Shown: positions 20,251-29,462 of the stretch, in pieces | Numbering within the stretch: position 1 is the stretch's first letter | How the letters are laid out: the number at the start of each line of letters is the position of its first letter | Assembly: GCA_023395555.1 (NCBI GenBank) | Contig: JAEWYQ010000074.1 | Location: 1 to 64,000 of the forward strand | Length of the DNA: 64,000 bases | Source of the DNA: Bacillota bacterium | Lineage (GTDB): Bacteria > Bacillota > Clostridia > Lachnospirales > Lachnospiraceae | Reading direction: 5' to 3' | Program-made: the position numbers and the translations under genes | The notes under the pieces: model-generated | Database searches by the model: none | What the model was told of the DNA's origin: nothing | What the model saw: the letters and a program-made list of their open reading frames with translations, nothing else

Positions 20251-20979
20251 ATGGAGTATGGGCTTTATCCCGGGATGGAGCGATTTGAGCAAGGTATAAA
20301 GGAGATAGGAATTGAGCTGGCAGATCATCAGAAGCAGCAATTTGTTGATTATTATGAAATGTTGATTGAGAAGAACAAGGTAATGAATCTCACTTCAATT
20401 ACTGAATTTTCTGAAGTGATTACAAAGCATTTCCTGGATAGCCTGATGCTGGTAAAGGCAGTTGATCTGAAGAATCAAAAATTGCTGGATGTGGGAACCG
20501 GTGCAGGCTTTCCGGGGATTCCATTAAAAATCGCATTCCCCGATCTGGAAATTGTCCTGTTGGATTCTCTGAATAAGCGATTGAAGTTTTTATCGGAAGT
20601 GATAGAACAGTTAAAGCTGCAGAAAATAACGACCCTGCATGGACGTGCCGAGGATTACGGAAAGCATCCGGATTACAGGGAGCAGTTTGATCTGTGTGTG
20701 TCGAGGGCCGTCGCAAAGCTGTCGTCATTATCTGAATATTGTATTCCTTATGTGAAAAAAGGCGGATTTTTTATTTCATATAAGTCTGGTATAATTGATG
20801 AGGAGATTGTTGCATCTGAAAGAGCAATTCATATTTTAGGTTCCAGAATAGAGAAGATAGCAGGATTTGTTTTGCCGGATACGGATATTGAGAGGACTCT
20901 GGTGATGGTAAGAAAAGTAAGCCAGACACCAAGGATTTATCCGAGAAGTGCGGGAAAACCATCTAAGGAACCGCTGTAA
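20251..20979 (+). CDS. rsmG: 16S rRNA (guanine527-N7)-methyltransferase RsmG (GidB)
   Basis: 242-residue SAM-dependent enzyme that methylates G527 of 16S rRNA. The SAM loop is LLDVGTGAGFPGIPLKIA, with the acidic residue LLDSLNKRLKFL that binds the ribose. NLTSITEF and SRAVAKLSSLSEYC are family motifs. The ATG at 20251 follows GGAGGGCGG. The C-terminal 25 residues are basic. It ends the classical origin-proximal operon. Confidence 0.95.
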   Translation: MEYGLYPGMERFEQGIKEIGIELADHQKQQFVDYYEMLIEKNKVMNLTSITEFSEVITKHFLDSLMLVKAVDLKNQKLLDVGTGAGFPGIPLKIAFPDLEIVLLDSLNKRLKFLSEVIEQLKLQKITTLHGRAEDYGKHPDYREQFDLCVSRAVAKLSSLSEYCIPYVKKGGFFISYKSGIIDEEIVASERAIHILGSRIEKIAGFVLPDTDIERTLVMVRKVSQTPRIYPRSAGKPSKEPL

Positions 20980-20994
20980 AAATAAGGAGAATTT

Positions 20995-21537
20995 ATGTTA
21001 ATACAGGGAAAGTTGCTTTCTTATGGCGATGATTTATCAGAAGCATATTGGATCAGGAAAAAGGTGTTTCTGGAGGAGTATGGGGTGCCGGAGGAAAAGG
21101 TATTTGATGGCCTTGATGAAATGGCCATGCAGGTTATTGTTTATGAAGCGGATTCTGCAATGCCCGGAAGATCAGACTCTATGGAAAAGGGTACAAGCTC
21201 CGGTATGGAGTTCTGGCATTCAGAGAGAAAGAATCCGGTAGCAACGGGAAGGATCCAATTCGATGGTTCAAGGTGTGAGATAGGACAGGTGGCTGTTTTA
21301 CAGGAATATCGCAGACTTGGATATGGAGATTTTACTGTAAGAATGCTAATAAATAAAGCTTTTACAGCAGGAATTTATAATGTAGAGTGCAGGGCGGGAG
21401 AAGAATCCCGGGGGTTTTTTGAAAAAATAGGGTTTTCTGTAATCCACCAAGAGCAGGAAGGAAATCATAGTTTCTATAGGATGGAAATTATCGAAAGCCG
21501 GGTAACAAGGGAATGCAGAAAAAAATCGGTTGAGTGA
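20995..21537 (+). CDS. GNAT family N-acetyltransferase
   Basis: 180 residues with the ElaA/GNAT-type start IRKKVFLEEYGVPEEKVFDG. The acetyl-CoA loop follows, QVAVLQEYRRLGYGDFTVRMLI, and a C-terminal strand GFFEKIGFSV. An insertion of about 30 hydrophilic residues (MPGRSDSMEKGTSSGMEFW region) separates the second and third strands. The substrate is unknown. It begins 15 bases after rsmG and is probably cotranscribed with it. Confidence 0.75.
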   Translation: MLIQGKLLSYGDDLSEAYWIRKKVFLEEYGVPEEKVFDGLDEMAMQVIVYEADSAMPGRSDSMEKGTSSGMEFWHSERKNPVATGRIQFDGSRCEIGQVAVLQEYRRLGYGDFTVRMLINKAFTAGIYNVECRAGEESRGFFEKIGFSVIHQEQEGNHSFYRMEIIESRVTRECRKKSVE

Positions 21538-21677
21538 TGCAAGAATTAGGGAAAAAGACCCAAAAAATCATAGAATATGCTAAAATATACTAAAAAATAC
21601 TTTAAAAATTTACTACCATGTTATATGATATTAACATAGATATTTCATGGCCTAAGCATAGAAAGGGTGCATACATT

Positions 21678-22799
21678 ATGTATGAAAGCAATGAAATGAA
21701 AGAAAATACAGAAGACAATGCAGCAAAGGAAAACTATGCTTCCAGCCTATTATTAAAAGAAATGATTATTGAAAATGAAGAGCGTTTGTATTCTATTAAA
21801 TCCCAGATAAAGGTTCATCAGCATTTATTGAAGCAAAAGCAGGATGAATTATCAGAGAGGGAAAGAACGAAGCTTCATAACGTTGATTTGTTTTCTCCGC
21901 TTTATAATAAATTGCAGGAAGAAGACGAATTAAAGGGAACAATCCAGCAGACAGAATCAGAAGTTGAAAAATTGATTTGCGAGCAGGACAACCTAATAGA
22001 TAAGAATAACAAATTAAAGAATGCGATAGCTATCATTGATGGGTATGAAGAGCTTATCAAGAGGGAGAAGGATGATACTGCGGAGCAGGCAGAACAGGAT
22101 GTTTCACAGTTCAATGATAAGGGACTGAGTATCCTGGAAGCCCAGGAGGTGGAACGGCAGCGTATAGCCAGAGATTTGCATGATTCTACAGTTCAAAATC
22201 TCACAAGTCTGGTTCATAAGGCAGAGCTGTGTATAAAACTGATTGATATTGATCCGATACGGGCAAAGCTTGAATTGAAAGCAATGTCAAATACAATCAA
22301 ATCGGTAATCAATGATATGAGAGGCATTATCTATAATCTGAAACCCATGTCTTTGGATGACATTGGATTGCTGGTTACCATTGAGCGGTTTGCCGGAAGA
22401 CTGATGGATTTAAATAATATTAATATTATTGTCCATTCCAATGCGGAAACCATGGAAATACATCCTGTTATAAAGCTGACTCTTTTCAGAATTATACAGG
22501 AGGCATGCAATAATGTAATAAAGCATGCCCAAGCTACGGAGATTTGTATTAATATTAATTTTGAAGAACATAGGGTAACAGTTGCAATCATCGATAATGG
22601 AACAGGATTTTTGATGAAGGAAGATTCATCGGAAGAAAAAGGGCATTCCTCTAGTTTTGGCTTGTCCATTATGAAGGAACGGATTTCATTATTATCGGGG
22701 AAGGTTGAAATTAAGTCAGAGAAGGGACTGGGAACAACAGTAACTGTTTCTGCACCATTAACTATATACGAGGGGGATAAGGATGAACAAACCAGTTAA
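21678..22799 (+). CDS. cytoplasmic sensor histidine kinase, DegS/LiaS type (HisKA_3)
   Basis: 373 residues with no membrane helix. The N-terminal 130 residues are a Glu/Lys-rich coiled coil. The HisKA_3 phospho-site reads RQRIARDLHDSTVQN, with the phosphorylated His in DLHD. The ATPase domain has FRIIQEACNNVIKHAQA (N box), DNGTGF (G1) and a GLSIMKER segment. The nearest known architecture is DegS of Bacillus, a soluble kinase with a long coiled-coil sensor half. I start at ATG 21678; the upstream extension to 21618 lacks a ribosome site. Its stop overlaps the start of the response-regulator gene by 17 bases. Confidence 0.85.
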   Translation: MYESNEMKENTEDNAAKENYASSLLLKEMIIENEERLYSIKSQIKVHQHLLKQKQDELSERERTKLHNVDLFSPLYNKLQEEDELKGTIQQTESEVEKLICEQDNLIDKNNKLKNAIAIIDGYEELIKREKDDTAEQAEQDVSQFNDKGLSILEAQEVERQRIARDLHDSTVQNLTSLVHKAELCIKLIDIDPIRAKLELKAMSNTIKSVINDMRGIIYNLKPMSLDDIGLLVTIERFAGRLMDLNNINIIVHSNAETMEIHPVIKLTLFRIIQEACNNVIKHAQATEICININFEEHRVTVAIIDNGTGFLMKEDSSEEKGHSSSFGLSIMKERISLLSGKVEIKSEKGLGTTVTVSAPLTIYEGDKDEQTS

Positions 22800-23439
22800 C
22801 ATTATGATTGCTGATGATCACTCCATGGTGAGAGAAGGGATAAAACAGCTGCTTGAATTGGACGGAGATATTGTAGTTGTCGCAGAGGCCAGTAATGGTA
22901 AGCAATGCATTGAGTTGTTAGATGCAAACAAAACCGATGTTCTTTTGCTAGATATTAATATGCCGCTGATGAATGGTCTGCAGGTATTGCAGTATATTAA
23001 AGAGAATAAGGCGAAGATAAAGGTAAAGGTACTGATTTTAACAATTCATAATGAAGTTGAATATCTGGTACGGGCTGTTGAACTTGGTGTAGACGGATAT
23101 GTATTAAAAGATTCGGATTCAACTGTATTAAAGAAGGCAATCTTTTGTGTGAATCGGGGAGAGAACTTTATACAGCCGGAACTGGCCCCGGTGTTAAAGT
23201 TGAAGTTGGAGGAGAAAAGCAGTCAGGCAGATAACACAGATACTTTGACGAAAAGAGAAATTGAGGTATTAAAGTTATTAGCAGAAGGATTGTTTAATAA
23301 AGAGATTGCATATATGCTGTCCATTAGTGAAAAGACGGTAAAGAATCATGTTTCCAATATATTTAAAAAGATAGATGTATCAGATCGGACACAAGCCGCT
23401 GTTTATGCGATTAGAAATAATTTTGTTGAATTATATTAA
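22783..23439 (+). CDS. NarL/DegU-type response regulator
   Basis: 218 residues. The receiver domain has acidic pair DD at 11-12, phospho-acceptor D57 in VLLLDINMP, T/S in ILTIHN and K in YVLKDSD. A LuxR-type helix-turn-helix follows: LTKREIEVLKLLAEGLFNKEIA, read as LTKREIEVLKLLAEG then FNKEIAYMLSISEKTVKNHV. It is the partner of the kinase it overlaps. The pair sits between rsmG and parA, where no regulator is usual. The target genes are unknown. A clear terminator follows at 23479-23514. Confidence 0.88.
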   Translation: MNKPVNIMIADDHSMVREGIKQLLELDGDIVVVAEASNGKQCIELLDANKTDVLLLDINMPLMNGLQVLQYIKENKAKIKVKVLILTIHNEVEYLVRAVELGVDGYVLKDSDSTVLKKAIFCVNRGENFIQPELAPVLKLKLEEKSSQADNTDTLTKREIEVLKLLAEGLFNKEIAYMLSISEKTVKNHVSNIFKKIDVSDRTQAAVYAIRNNFVELY

Positions 23440-23478
23440 ATAGGCTTCATGGAAGCTCCATGGGAAAAAGATAAAATG

Positions 23479-23514
23479 GCAGATGAAAGGGAAGGCCTTT
23501 CATCTGCTTTATTT
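23479..23514 (+). terminator. Rho-independent terminator after the response regulator
   Basis: GCAGATGAAAGG / CCTTTCATCTGC, a 12-base perfect stem with loop GAAGG, followed by TTTATTT. Confidence 0.9.
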
Positions 23515-23524
23515 ACTGTATGAA

Positions 23525-23540
23525 TGTTTCACGTGAAACA
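23525..23540. promoter_or_regulatory. parS: parS centromere site 1
   Basis: TGTTTCACGTGAAACA, a perfect match to the bacterial parS consensus and a perfect 16-base palindrome. It is the ParB loading site, 145 bases upstream of parA. Confidence 0.97.
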
Positions 23541-23685
23541 TTTTCTTTTTATCCTATAGGTAATCGGGATTAAATATGAAAATAGTATAGATATTCGTTT
23601 TTAAAAATGTTATAATAAGGGCTATTGGAGGCTATGGAAAAATAGAGATAAAAGTGAGGATTCATATATAGAAGGGCGGGAGTTT

Positions 23686-24507
23686 ATGGCAAGAATAATT
23701 GCGATTGCAAATCAGAAGGGCGGGGTAGGAAAAACTACGACTGCAATTAATCTCTCTGCCTGTTTGGCGGAAAAGAGAAAAAAAATACTGGTGATTGATA
23801 TAGATCCCCAAGGTAACACGTCCAGTGGTTTGGGAATCGAAAAAAACAAACTGAAAAATACGGTTTACCAGATGATTATAAGTGAAGCTTCTTTTGAGGA
23901 ATGCAGAATTCATACTGGAATTACCAATCTTGATATTCTTCCTTCCAATGTTAATTTGGCCGGTGCAGAGATTGAATTAATCGGTATAAAGGATAGAGAG
24001 TTTCTTTTAAAAGCACATATTGATCGGATTCGTGATGAATATGATTTCATAATTATTGATTGTCCCCCTTCTTTGAATACGTTGACAGTAAATGCTATGA
24101 CTACGGCGGATACCGTATTAGTTCCAATCCAATGCGAGTTTTACGCTTTGGAAGGATTGACGCAGTTAATACATACCATTAATCTGGTAAAGCAAAGGCT
24201 AAATCCAATGTTGGAATTAGAAGGTGTTGTCTTCACCATGTTTGATGCCAGAACAAATCTTTCTCTCCAGGTGGTAGAGAATGTGAAGGAAAATTTAAAA
24301 CAGAATATTTATAAAACAATTATTCCGAGAAATGTTCGTTTGGCAGAAGCACCAAGTCATGGATTGCCAATCAATTTGTACGATCCGAAATCAGCAGGAG
24401 CAGATGGGTACAGACAACTGGCTTTGGAGGTCATTGAGAAGGAGGAAGCAGACGCCTTTGCTAAAAATGAAATAAATGAGATCAAGTTTAGGAATGGCAG
24501 GAAATAG
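23686..24507 (+). CDS. parA: chromosome partitioning ATPase ParA (Soj)
   Basis: 273-residue Walker-type ATPase. The deviant Walker A is NQKGGVGKTTTAINLS (both lysines, as in the ParA/MinD family). The A' region is LVIDIDPQGNTSSGLG, and IIDCPPSLNTLT is the Walker B. It drives origin segregation through ParB-stimulated ATP hydrolysis and in Bacillus regulates DnaA. It is followed by parB 56 bases on. The upstream region has a TATAAT at 23611-23616. Confidence 0.95.
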   Translation: MARIIAIANQKGGVGKTTTAINLSACLAEKRKKILVIDIDPQGNTSSGLGIEKNKLKNTVYQMIISEASFEECRIHTGITNLDILPSNVNLAGAEIELIGIKDREFLLKAHIDRIRDEYDFIIIDCPPSLNTLTVNAMTTADTVLVPIQCEFYALEGLTQLIHTINLVKQRLNPMLELEGVVFTMFDARTNLSLQVVENVKENLKQNIYKTIIPRNVRLAEAPSHGLPINLYDPKSAGADGYRQLALEVIEKEEADAFAKNEINEIKFRNGRK

Positions 24508-24563
24508 TCCGGAAGAGAACGAGAGCGAAAGGTGTAGATTTATGAGAGAGGAAGGTTATTAAA

Positions 24564-25442
24564 ATGGCGATGAAAAAGGGACTGGGAAAAGGCCTGGACA
24601 TCATGATCCCTGAAAAGATTGAGAGAGTCGATGAAAAAATGGATCATGTTTCACGTGAAACATTGATACATATAAACGACATTGAACCAAATAAATTACA
24701 GCCCAGAAAGAAATTTGATGAAGATGCCCTTCAGGAATTAGCGGACTCCATTAAACAGTACGGAGTGATCCAGCCATTGATTCTTCAGAAAAAAGATAAG
24801 CTTTATGAAATTATTGCAGGAGAGCGAAGATGGAGAGCGGCAAGACTTGCCGGTCTTAAGGAAGTTCCTGCTATTATAAAGGATTATACCTCTCAGGAGA
24901 TTGTTGAAATAGCATTAATTGAAAATATCCAGAGAGAGGACCTTAATCCGATTGAAGAAGCTCTGGCTTATCAAAGATTAATACAGGAATTTCAGCTGAA
25001 ACAGGATGAGGTAGCGGAACGTGTCTCTAAAAGCCGTGCTGCGGTAACCAATTCCATGAGACTCCTTAAACTTGAGGAAAGAGTTCAGCAAATGGTTATC
25101 GATGATATGATATCCAGCGGTCATGCGCGGGCACTGATACCGATTGAAGATGGGGAGAAGCAATATTATACCGCATGCAGGGTATTTGATGAAAAATTAA
25201 GTGTGCGTGAAACAGAAAAGCTGGTAAAGAATATTTTAAGTGATAAACCCAATAAAGAAAGTGCCGCCACCAGAGAGGATGATTTTATTTATCGTGATTT
25301 GGAGGATAGAATCAGGAGCATTATTGGCACGAAAGTATCAATTCATAGAAAAAATAATAATAAAGGATCGATTGAAATAGACTACTACTCATCAGAGGAG
25401 CTGGAGAGGATAGTAGAGATGTTTCACAGTATGACGAATTAG
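24564..25442 (+). CDS. parB: chromosome partitioning protein ParB (Spo0J)
   Basis: 292 residues. The N-terminal CTPase part has EIIAGERRWRAARLAGL and ENIQREDLNPIEEA (the arginine patch). The DNA-binding helix-turn-helix VAERVSKSRAAVTNSMRLLK follows, with a C-terminal dimer domain starting near residue 235. It binds parS, clamps and spreads along DNA, and recruits SMC. The coding region itself carries a perfect parS site, so ParB spreading starts within its own gene. A DUF4446 gene follows 28 bases on. Confidence 0.95.
   Translation: MAMKKGLGKGLDIMIPEKIERVDEKMDHVSRETLIHINDIEPNKLQPRKKFDEDALQELADSIKQYGVIQPLILQKKDKLYEIIAGERRWRAARLAGLKEVPAIIKDYTSQEIVEIALIENIQREDLNPIEEALAYQRLIQEFQLKQDEVAERVSKSRAAVTNSMRLLKLEERVQQMVIDDMISSGHARALIPIEDGEKQYYTACRVFDEKLSVRETEKLVKNILSDKPNKESAATREDDFIYRDLEDRIRSIIGTKVSIHRKNNNKGSIEIDYYSSEELERIVEMFHSMTN
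24647..24662. promoter_or_regulatory. parS: parS centromere site 2, inside parB
   Basis: TGTTTCACGTGAAACA, perfect consensus, in the parB coding sequence at about codon 28. It encodes the residues CFT-like frame HVSRET. This position is also where Bacillus spo0J carries a parS. Confidence 0.97.
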
Positions 25443-25470
25443 GAAAGGATACAATACGGAGGATGATTTT

Positions 25471-25995
25471 ATGAATGCAACAAGAGGAATTACAGAAATA
25501 ATAGAGGGTAACCAGGGCCTAATAGTATTGAGTCTGGCGGGTATATCACTGATACTGCTGACCCTTCTTATTGTAGTATTGGCTATGCAGGGAAAGCTGA
25601 ATAAAAAGTATAAAAAGTTTATGACAGGCTCCACCGGAGAAAATCTAGAAGCTCAGTTCTTGAGTCGTTTTGCAGATCTTGATAGATTAAAATCGGATGC
25701 GGAATCATTAAAAGCAGAGCTTGCCAAAGTAAAAGAGAATCTTTTGATTACCTATCAAAAGGTTGGCATAGTAAAATATGATGCTTTCAGAGAAATGGGA
25801 GGCAAGCTCAGTTTTGTTTTGGTTTTGTTGGATAGAAATAATAATGGAATTCTTATGAACTCCGTACACAGCAGCAGAGAGGGCTGTTATACCTATCTAA
25901 AAGAGATTATAAGAGGAGAATCTTTTCTGGAGCTGTCCGAGGATGAGAAGAAAGCATTGAATCAAGCACTCAACACGAATAATTATATGGAATGA
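25471..25995 (+). CDS. DUF4446 family membrane-anchored protein
   Basis: 174 residues: one N-terminal transmembrane helix (IVLSLAGISLILLTLLIVVL). A coiled coil follows (DLDRLKSDAESLKAELAKVK), then the conserved domain KVGIVKYDAFREMGGKLSFV with NNNGILMNSVHSSREGCYTY. The function is not known. The family is regularly found directly after parB in Clostridia, which suggests a role linked to segregation or cell cycle, but that is only association. Confidence 0.85.
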   Translation: MNATRGITEIIEGNQGLIVLSLAGISLILLTLLIVVLAMQGKLNKKYKKFMTGSTGENLEAQFLSRFADLDRLKSDAESLKAELAKVKENLLITYQKVGIVKYDAFREMGGKLSFVLVLLDRNNNGILMNSVHSSREGCYTYLKEIIRGESFLELSEDEKKALNQALNTNNYME

Positions 25996-26093
25996 TTCGA
26001 AGGGATTTATGATAGAATTTGTATGCAAGGACTGCTTTACATAAAAACAATATAGATATAAGTAATTCATAGAGAGTGTGGAGGGAAACAGGG

Positions 26094-26660
26094 ATGAGAC
26101 ATGCAGGAACTGTAAGAATTGAGACAGAGCGGCTGATACTTCGTAGATTTCAGTTATCGGATGCTCAGGCTATGTACCATAATTGGGCGAAGGATGACGA
26201 GGTGACCAAATATCTCACCTGGCCGAGCCACTCCGATATAGAGATAACTGAGAAAATAATAGAGAGCTGGATAAATAATTACGAGGATGAAAGCTATTAC
26301 CAGTGGTGCATTGAATTAAAAGCCATCGGTGAGGCGATCGGAAGCATCAGTGTTGTGAACAGAGATGAAAAGGTAGATTCTGTGGAGATCGGATATTGTA
26401 TCGGGAAAGCTTTCTGGAACCAGGGAATTACATCGGAAGCCCTGGGCACAGTGGTCAAATTCATGTTTGATGAGATAGGTGTTAAACGGGTTGAAGCAAG
26501 ACATGATACGAATAACCCCAATTCGGGAAGGGTAATGCTGAAATGCGGTTTTACATATGAAGGAACTAAGAGGAAGGCAGATATCAATAATCAAGGTATT
26601 TGTGATGCGGCAATCTATGGAATCCTGAAGGAAGAGTATAATTCTGGGGAAAATTTATGA
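26094..26660 (+). CDS. GNAT acetyltransferase, RimJ/RimL type
   Basis: 188 residues starting IETERLILRRFQLSDAQAMY, the standard RimJ/RimL opening. IGYCIGKAFWNQGITSEALG is the acetyl-CoA loop, followed by the conserved end GVKRVEARHDTNNPNSGRVM. The substrate may be a ribosomal protein N-terminus or a small molecule. ATG 26094 follows GGAGGGAAACAGGG; the ORF start at 26076 lacks a site. A strong terminator lies 30 bases downstream. Confidence 0.82.
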   Translation: MRHAGTVRIETERLILRRFQLSDAQAMYHNWAKDDEVTKYLTWPSHSDIEITEKIIESWINNYEDESYYQWCIELKAIGEAIGSISVVNRDEKVDSVEIGYCIGKAFWNQGITSEALGTVVKFMFDEIGVKRVEARHDTNNPNSGRVMLKCGFTYEGTKRKADINNQGICDAAIYGILKEEYNSGENL

Positions 26661-26689
26661 TTAGGAAGAAGGATATCTTGTAAATGTGG

Positions 26690-26719
26690 AAAAGACCAAC
26701 GGTGAACCGCTGGTCTTTT
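26690..26719 (+). terminator. terminator shared by acetyltransferase and adhE
   Basis: AAAAGACCA / TGGTCTTTT with a GC-rich inner helix CGG/CCG and a short loop, followed by T residues. It lies between convergent genes and the arms start with A and end with T, so it can serve both strands. Confidence 0.85.
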
Positions 26720-26756
26720 CTATTATCTGCAGTAACTTTTGATTTTCAGTAAGCTC

Positions 26757-29378
26757 TTATTTCTCTTTCTTAGAAGAATGATCTTTGCCATAATAAGCCT
26801 GGAGATAGATCTCTTCCAGTTCTGATACCAGAGGAAGTCTGGGATTGGCAGTAGTACACTGATCGCCGAAGGCAAGATCAGCAAGCATAGGGAGTTTGAG
26901 GAGGAATTCCTTCTCGTCAACTCCGTACTCCTGTAAGGTGGCAGGAATTCCAAGGTGCTGATTAAGCGCTTCCACTTCCTTTGCCAGCATCTCTACCGCA
27001 TCCGCGTTATTCTTGGGGTTCTTGCCCAACTTCTTCATTAACTCAAAGATTTTATCTCCTACGATATAGCTTTCATATTTCGGGAAGGAGGCAACCTTAG
27101 TGGGGCATTCCACGCCATTATAGCGGATTACATGGGGCAATAAGATTGCATTTGCACAGCCGTGAGGAATATGATACTCACCGCCCAGCTTATGGGCCAG
27201 GGAGTGGTTAATTCCAAGGAAGGCGTTGGTAAATGCCATTCCTGCGATGGTGGAGGCATTATGCATCTTTTCTCTGGCAATGGGACTTTCAGCTCCCTTG
27301 TCATAGGATTCCCGGAGATACTTGAATACCAGGTCAATGGCATGGATTGCCAGAGCGTCGGTGTAATCGGAGGCCAGTATTGAGATATATGCTTCAATGG
27401 CATGAGTCAGTACATCCATACCGGTCCAGGCAGTTGATTTCTTCGGAACGCTCATTACAAAATCGGGATCAATAATTGCTACGTCCGGTGTTAATTCATA
27501 ATCAGCCAGGGGGTACTTCTTGTTTTCATGCTTATCAGAAATAACCGCAAAGGAAGTAACCTCGGAGCCGGTTCCGGAGGTGGTAGGAATGGCTACAAAT
27601 TGAGTTTTATTTCCAAGGGTAGGAAACTTGTAGGTACGCTTCCGGATGTCCAGGAACTTCAGGGACATGTTCTTGAAATCTGCGGTAGGATTCTCGTAGA
27701 ACAGCCACATACCCTTTGCGGCATCAATTGCGGAGCCGCCGCCTAAAGCGATGATAACATCAGGCTTAAATTTATTCATTTCCTCTACACCTTTAAGGAT
27801 GGTATCAAGGCTGGGATCGGGCTCAACCTGGTCAAAGATCTCAGAGTGTACATAATCGCTGCGTTTTCTTAACTGATACAGCACCTTGCTGACATAGCCT
27901 AACTGGGTCATGGAAGGATCGGTTACAATGAATGCTCTGCTGATATTGGGCATTTTCGATAAATACGAAGTTGAACCGGACTCAAAATAAATTTTGCCAG
28001 GCACCTTGAACCACTGCATATTATTCCTCCTCTTTGCAACACGCTTATAGTTAACCAGATCCACTGCAGATACATTGTGTGTGGTGGAGTTGCCGCCGTA
28101 GGAACCGCAGCCAAGGGTCAGAGATGGCATATTGGTATTATATAAATCACCGATTGCACCATGGGTGGAAGGTGAGTTCACAAGAATACGGCCGGTTCTC
28201 ATTCTGGCGGAGAAGGTATTGATTACGGTATCATCATTGGAATGAATGACGGAGGAGTGGCCAAGGCCGCCCAGCTCAATCATTTTCTCGCAGAGCTGAT
28301 AGCCCTTTTCCAAGGTCTGTGCCTTAATAACAGCAAGTACAGGAGAAAGCTTCTCTTTGGAAAGAGGATACTCCGGTCCGACGCCATCTAATTCGGTACA
28401 CAGAATCTTTGTGGTAGCGGGAATGGTAATTCCGGCAAGGGCAGCAATTGCAGCCGGAGACTGACCAACAATGGCAGGGTTCACCGCACCGGTCGCAGCA
28501 TTGATTACTACAGGCTCCAGAAGCTTAATCTCTTCCTTGGATGCAAAATAGCAGCCGTCCTTCTTCATCAGACTTACCACTTCGTTATATACGGGAGCTT
28601 CGATAATAGCAGCCTGCTCGGATGCACAGATCATACCGTTATCAAAGGATTTGGATAATACCAGGTCTGTTACGGCGCGCTTCAGGTTAGCGGTCTTCTC
28701 AATGAAGCAGGGCACATTGCCGGGGCCTACGCCCAAGGCCGGCTTACCGCAGGAGTAGGCCTGCTTTACCATACCTGAACCGCCGGTAGCTAAAATCATG
28801 GATACATGGGGATGATTCATTAATTCTCTGGTAGCGTCAATGGAAGGGTACTCAATCCACTGAATGCAGTTCTTGGGAGCGCCGGCTTTTACCGCTGCCT
28901 CATAGAGTGTTTTGGCGGCTTCTGTGGAGCACTGCTGCGCGCTGGGATGGAACCCGAAGATAATAGGATTTCTGGTTTTAATACAAGTCAGGCATTTGAA
29001 CATGGTGGTAGAAGTGGGGTTGGTAACCGGAGTAACACCGGCCACGATTCCAACGGGCTCGGCCACGATCATATAATCCTCTTCCTCATTATCTTCAATG
29101 ATTCCAACGGTCTTCTGATCCTTAATGGAATGCCATACATACTCCGTGGCAAAGATGTTTTTTGTAATTTTATCCTCGTAAATACCTCTTTTTGTTTCAT
29201 CGATTGCCATTTTTGCAAGTACCTGCTGCTTGGCAAGACCGGCAAGGGCCATTTCGTGAACTATATTATCAATTGTATCCTGATCAAGGGATTGAAAATC
29301 ATTTAATGCAGAAAGAGCGTTTTTTACTAATTGATCTACATGCTCTTTGGGACTGGGTTGTTGTAATTCCTTTGACAT
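26757..29378 (-). CDS. adhE: bifunctional acetaldehyde-CoA/alcohol dehydrogenase AdhE
   Basis: 873-residue fusion. The N-terminal aldehyde dehydrogenase half has catalytic Cys251 in SFDNGMICASEQA, plus ATGGSGMV. The C-terminal iron alcohol dehydrogenase half has LGGGSAIDAAKGMW, PTTSGTGSEVT and the iron-binding GMAFTNAFLGINHSLAHKLG (split here as FLGINHSLAHKLGG), then IPHGCANAILLPHV. It reduces acetyl-CoA to ethanol and regenerates NAD+ in fermentation. ATG 29378 follows AAGGAGG. The promoter has a TTTACA/TATATT pair bracketed by two Rex-type sites, so it is expected to be repressed when the NADH/NAD+ ratio is low. Confidence 0.96.
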   Translation of the reverse strand: MSKELQQPSPKEHVDQLVKNALSALNDFQSLDQDTIDNIVHEMALAGLAKQQVLAKMAIDETKRGIYEDKITKNIFATEYVWHSIKDQKTVGIIEDNEEEDYMIVAEPVGIVAGVTPVTNPTSTTMFKCLTCIKTRNPIIFGFHPSAQQCSTEAAKTLYEAAVKAGAPKNCIQWIEYPSIDATRELMNHPHVSMILATGGSGMVKQAYSCGKPALGVGPGNVPCFIEKTANLKRAVTDLVLSKSFDNGMICASEQAAIIEAPVYNEVVSLMKKDGCYFASKEEIKLLEPVVINAATGAVNPAIVGQSPAAIAALAGITIPATTKILCTELDGVGPEYPLSKEKLSPVLAVIKAQTLEKGYQLCEKMIELGGLGHSSVIHSNDDTVINTFSARMRTGRILVNSPSTHGAIGDLYNTNMPSLTLGCGSYGGNSTTHNVSAVDLVNYKRVAKRRNNMQWFKVPGKIYFESGSTSYLSKMPNISRAFIVTDPSMTQLGYVSKVLYQLRKRSDYVHSEIFDQVEPDPSLDTILKGVEEMNKFKPDVIIALGGGSAIDAAKGMWLFYENPTADFKNMSLKFLDIRKRTYKFPTLGNKTQFVAIPTTSGTGSEVTSFAVISDKHENKKYPLADYELTPDVAIIDPDFVMSVPKKSTAWTGMDVLTHAIEAYISILASDYTDALAIHAIDLVFKYLRESYDKGAESPIAREKMHNASTIAGMAFTNAFLGINHSLAHKLGGEYHIPHGCANAILLPHVIRYNGVECPTKVASFPKYESYIVGDKIFELMKKLGKNPKNNADAVEMLAKEVEALNQHLGIPATLQEYGVDEKEFLLKLPMLADLAFGDQCTTANPRLPLVSELEEIYLQAYYGKDHSSKKEK

Positions 29379-29396
29379 AAGTATCCTCCTTTTCAA

Positions 29397-29414
29397 TTGT
29401 TAAAAAATTAACAT
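29397..29414. promoter_or_regulatory. Rex-type operator, proximal (adhE)
   Basis: TTGTTAAAAAATTAACAT matches the clostridial Rex consensus TTGTTAA-N4-TTAACAA in all but its last base. It lies between the -10 and the ribosome site of adhE. Confidence 0.8.
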
Positions 29415-29428
29415 TAGGTTATGAGATG

Positions 29429-29457
29429 AATATAACAGAAAAAAATGGGTTTGTAAA
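29429..29457 (-). promoter_or_regulatory. sigma-A promoter of adhE
   Basis: On the minus strand, TTTACA (29457-29452), a 17-base spacer, then TATATT (29434-29429). Confidence 0.8.
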
Positions 29458-29462
29458 CAGTA

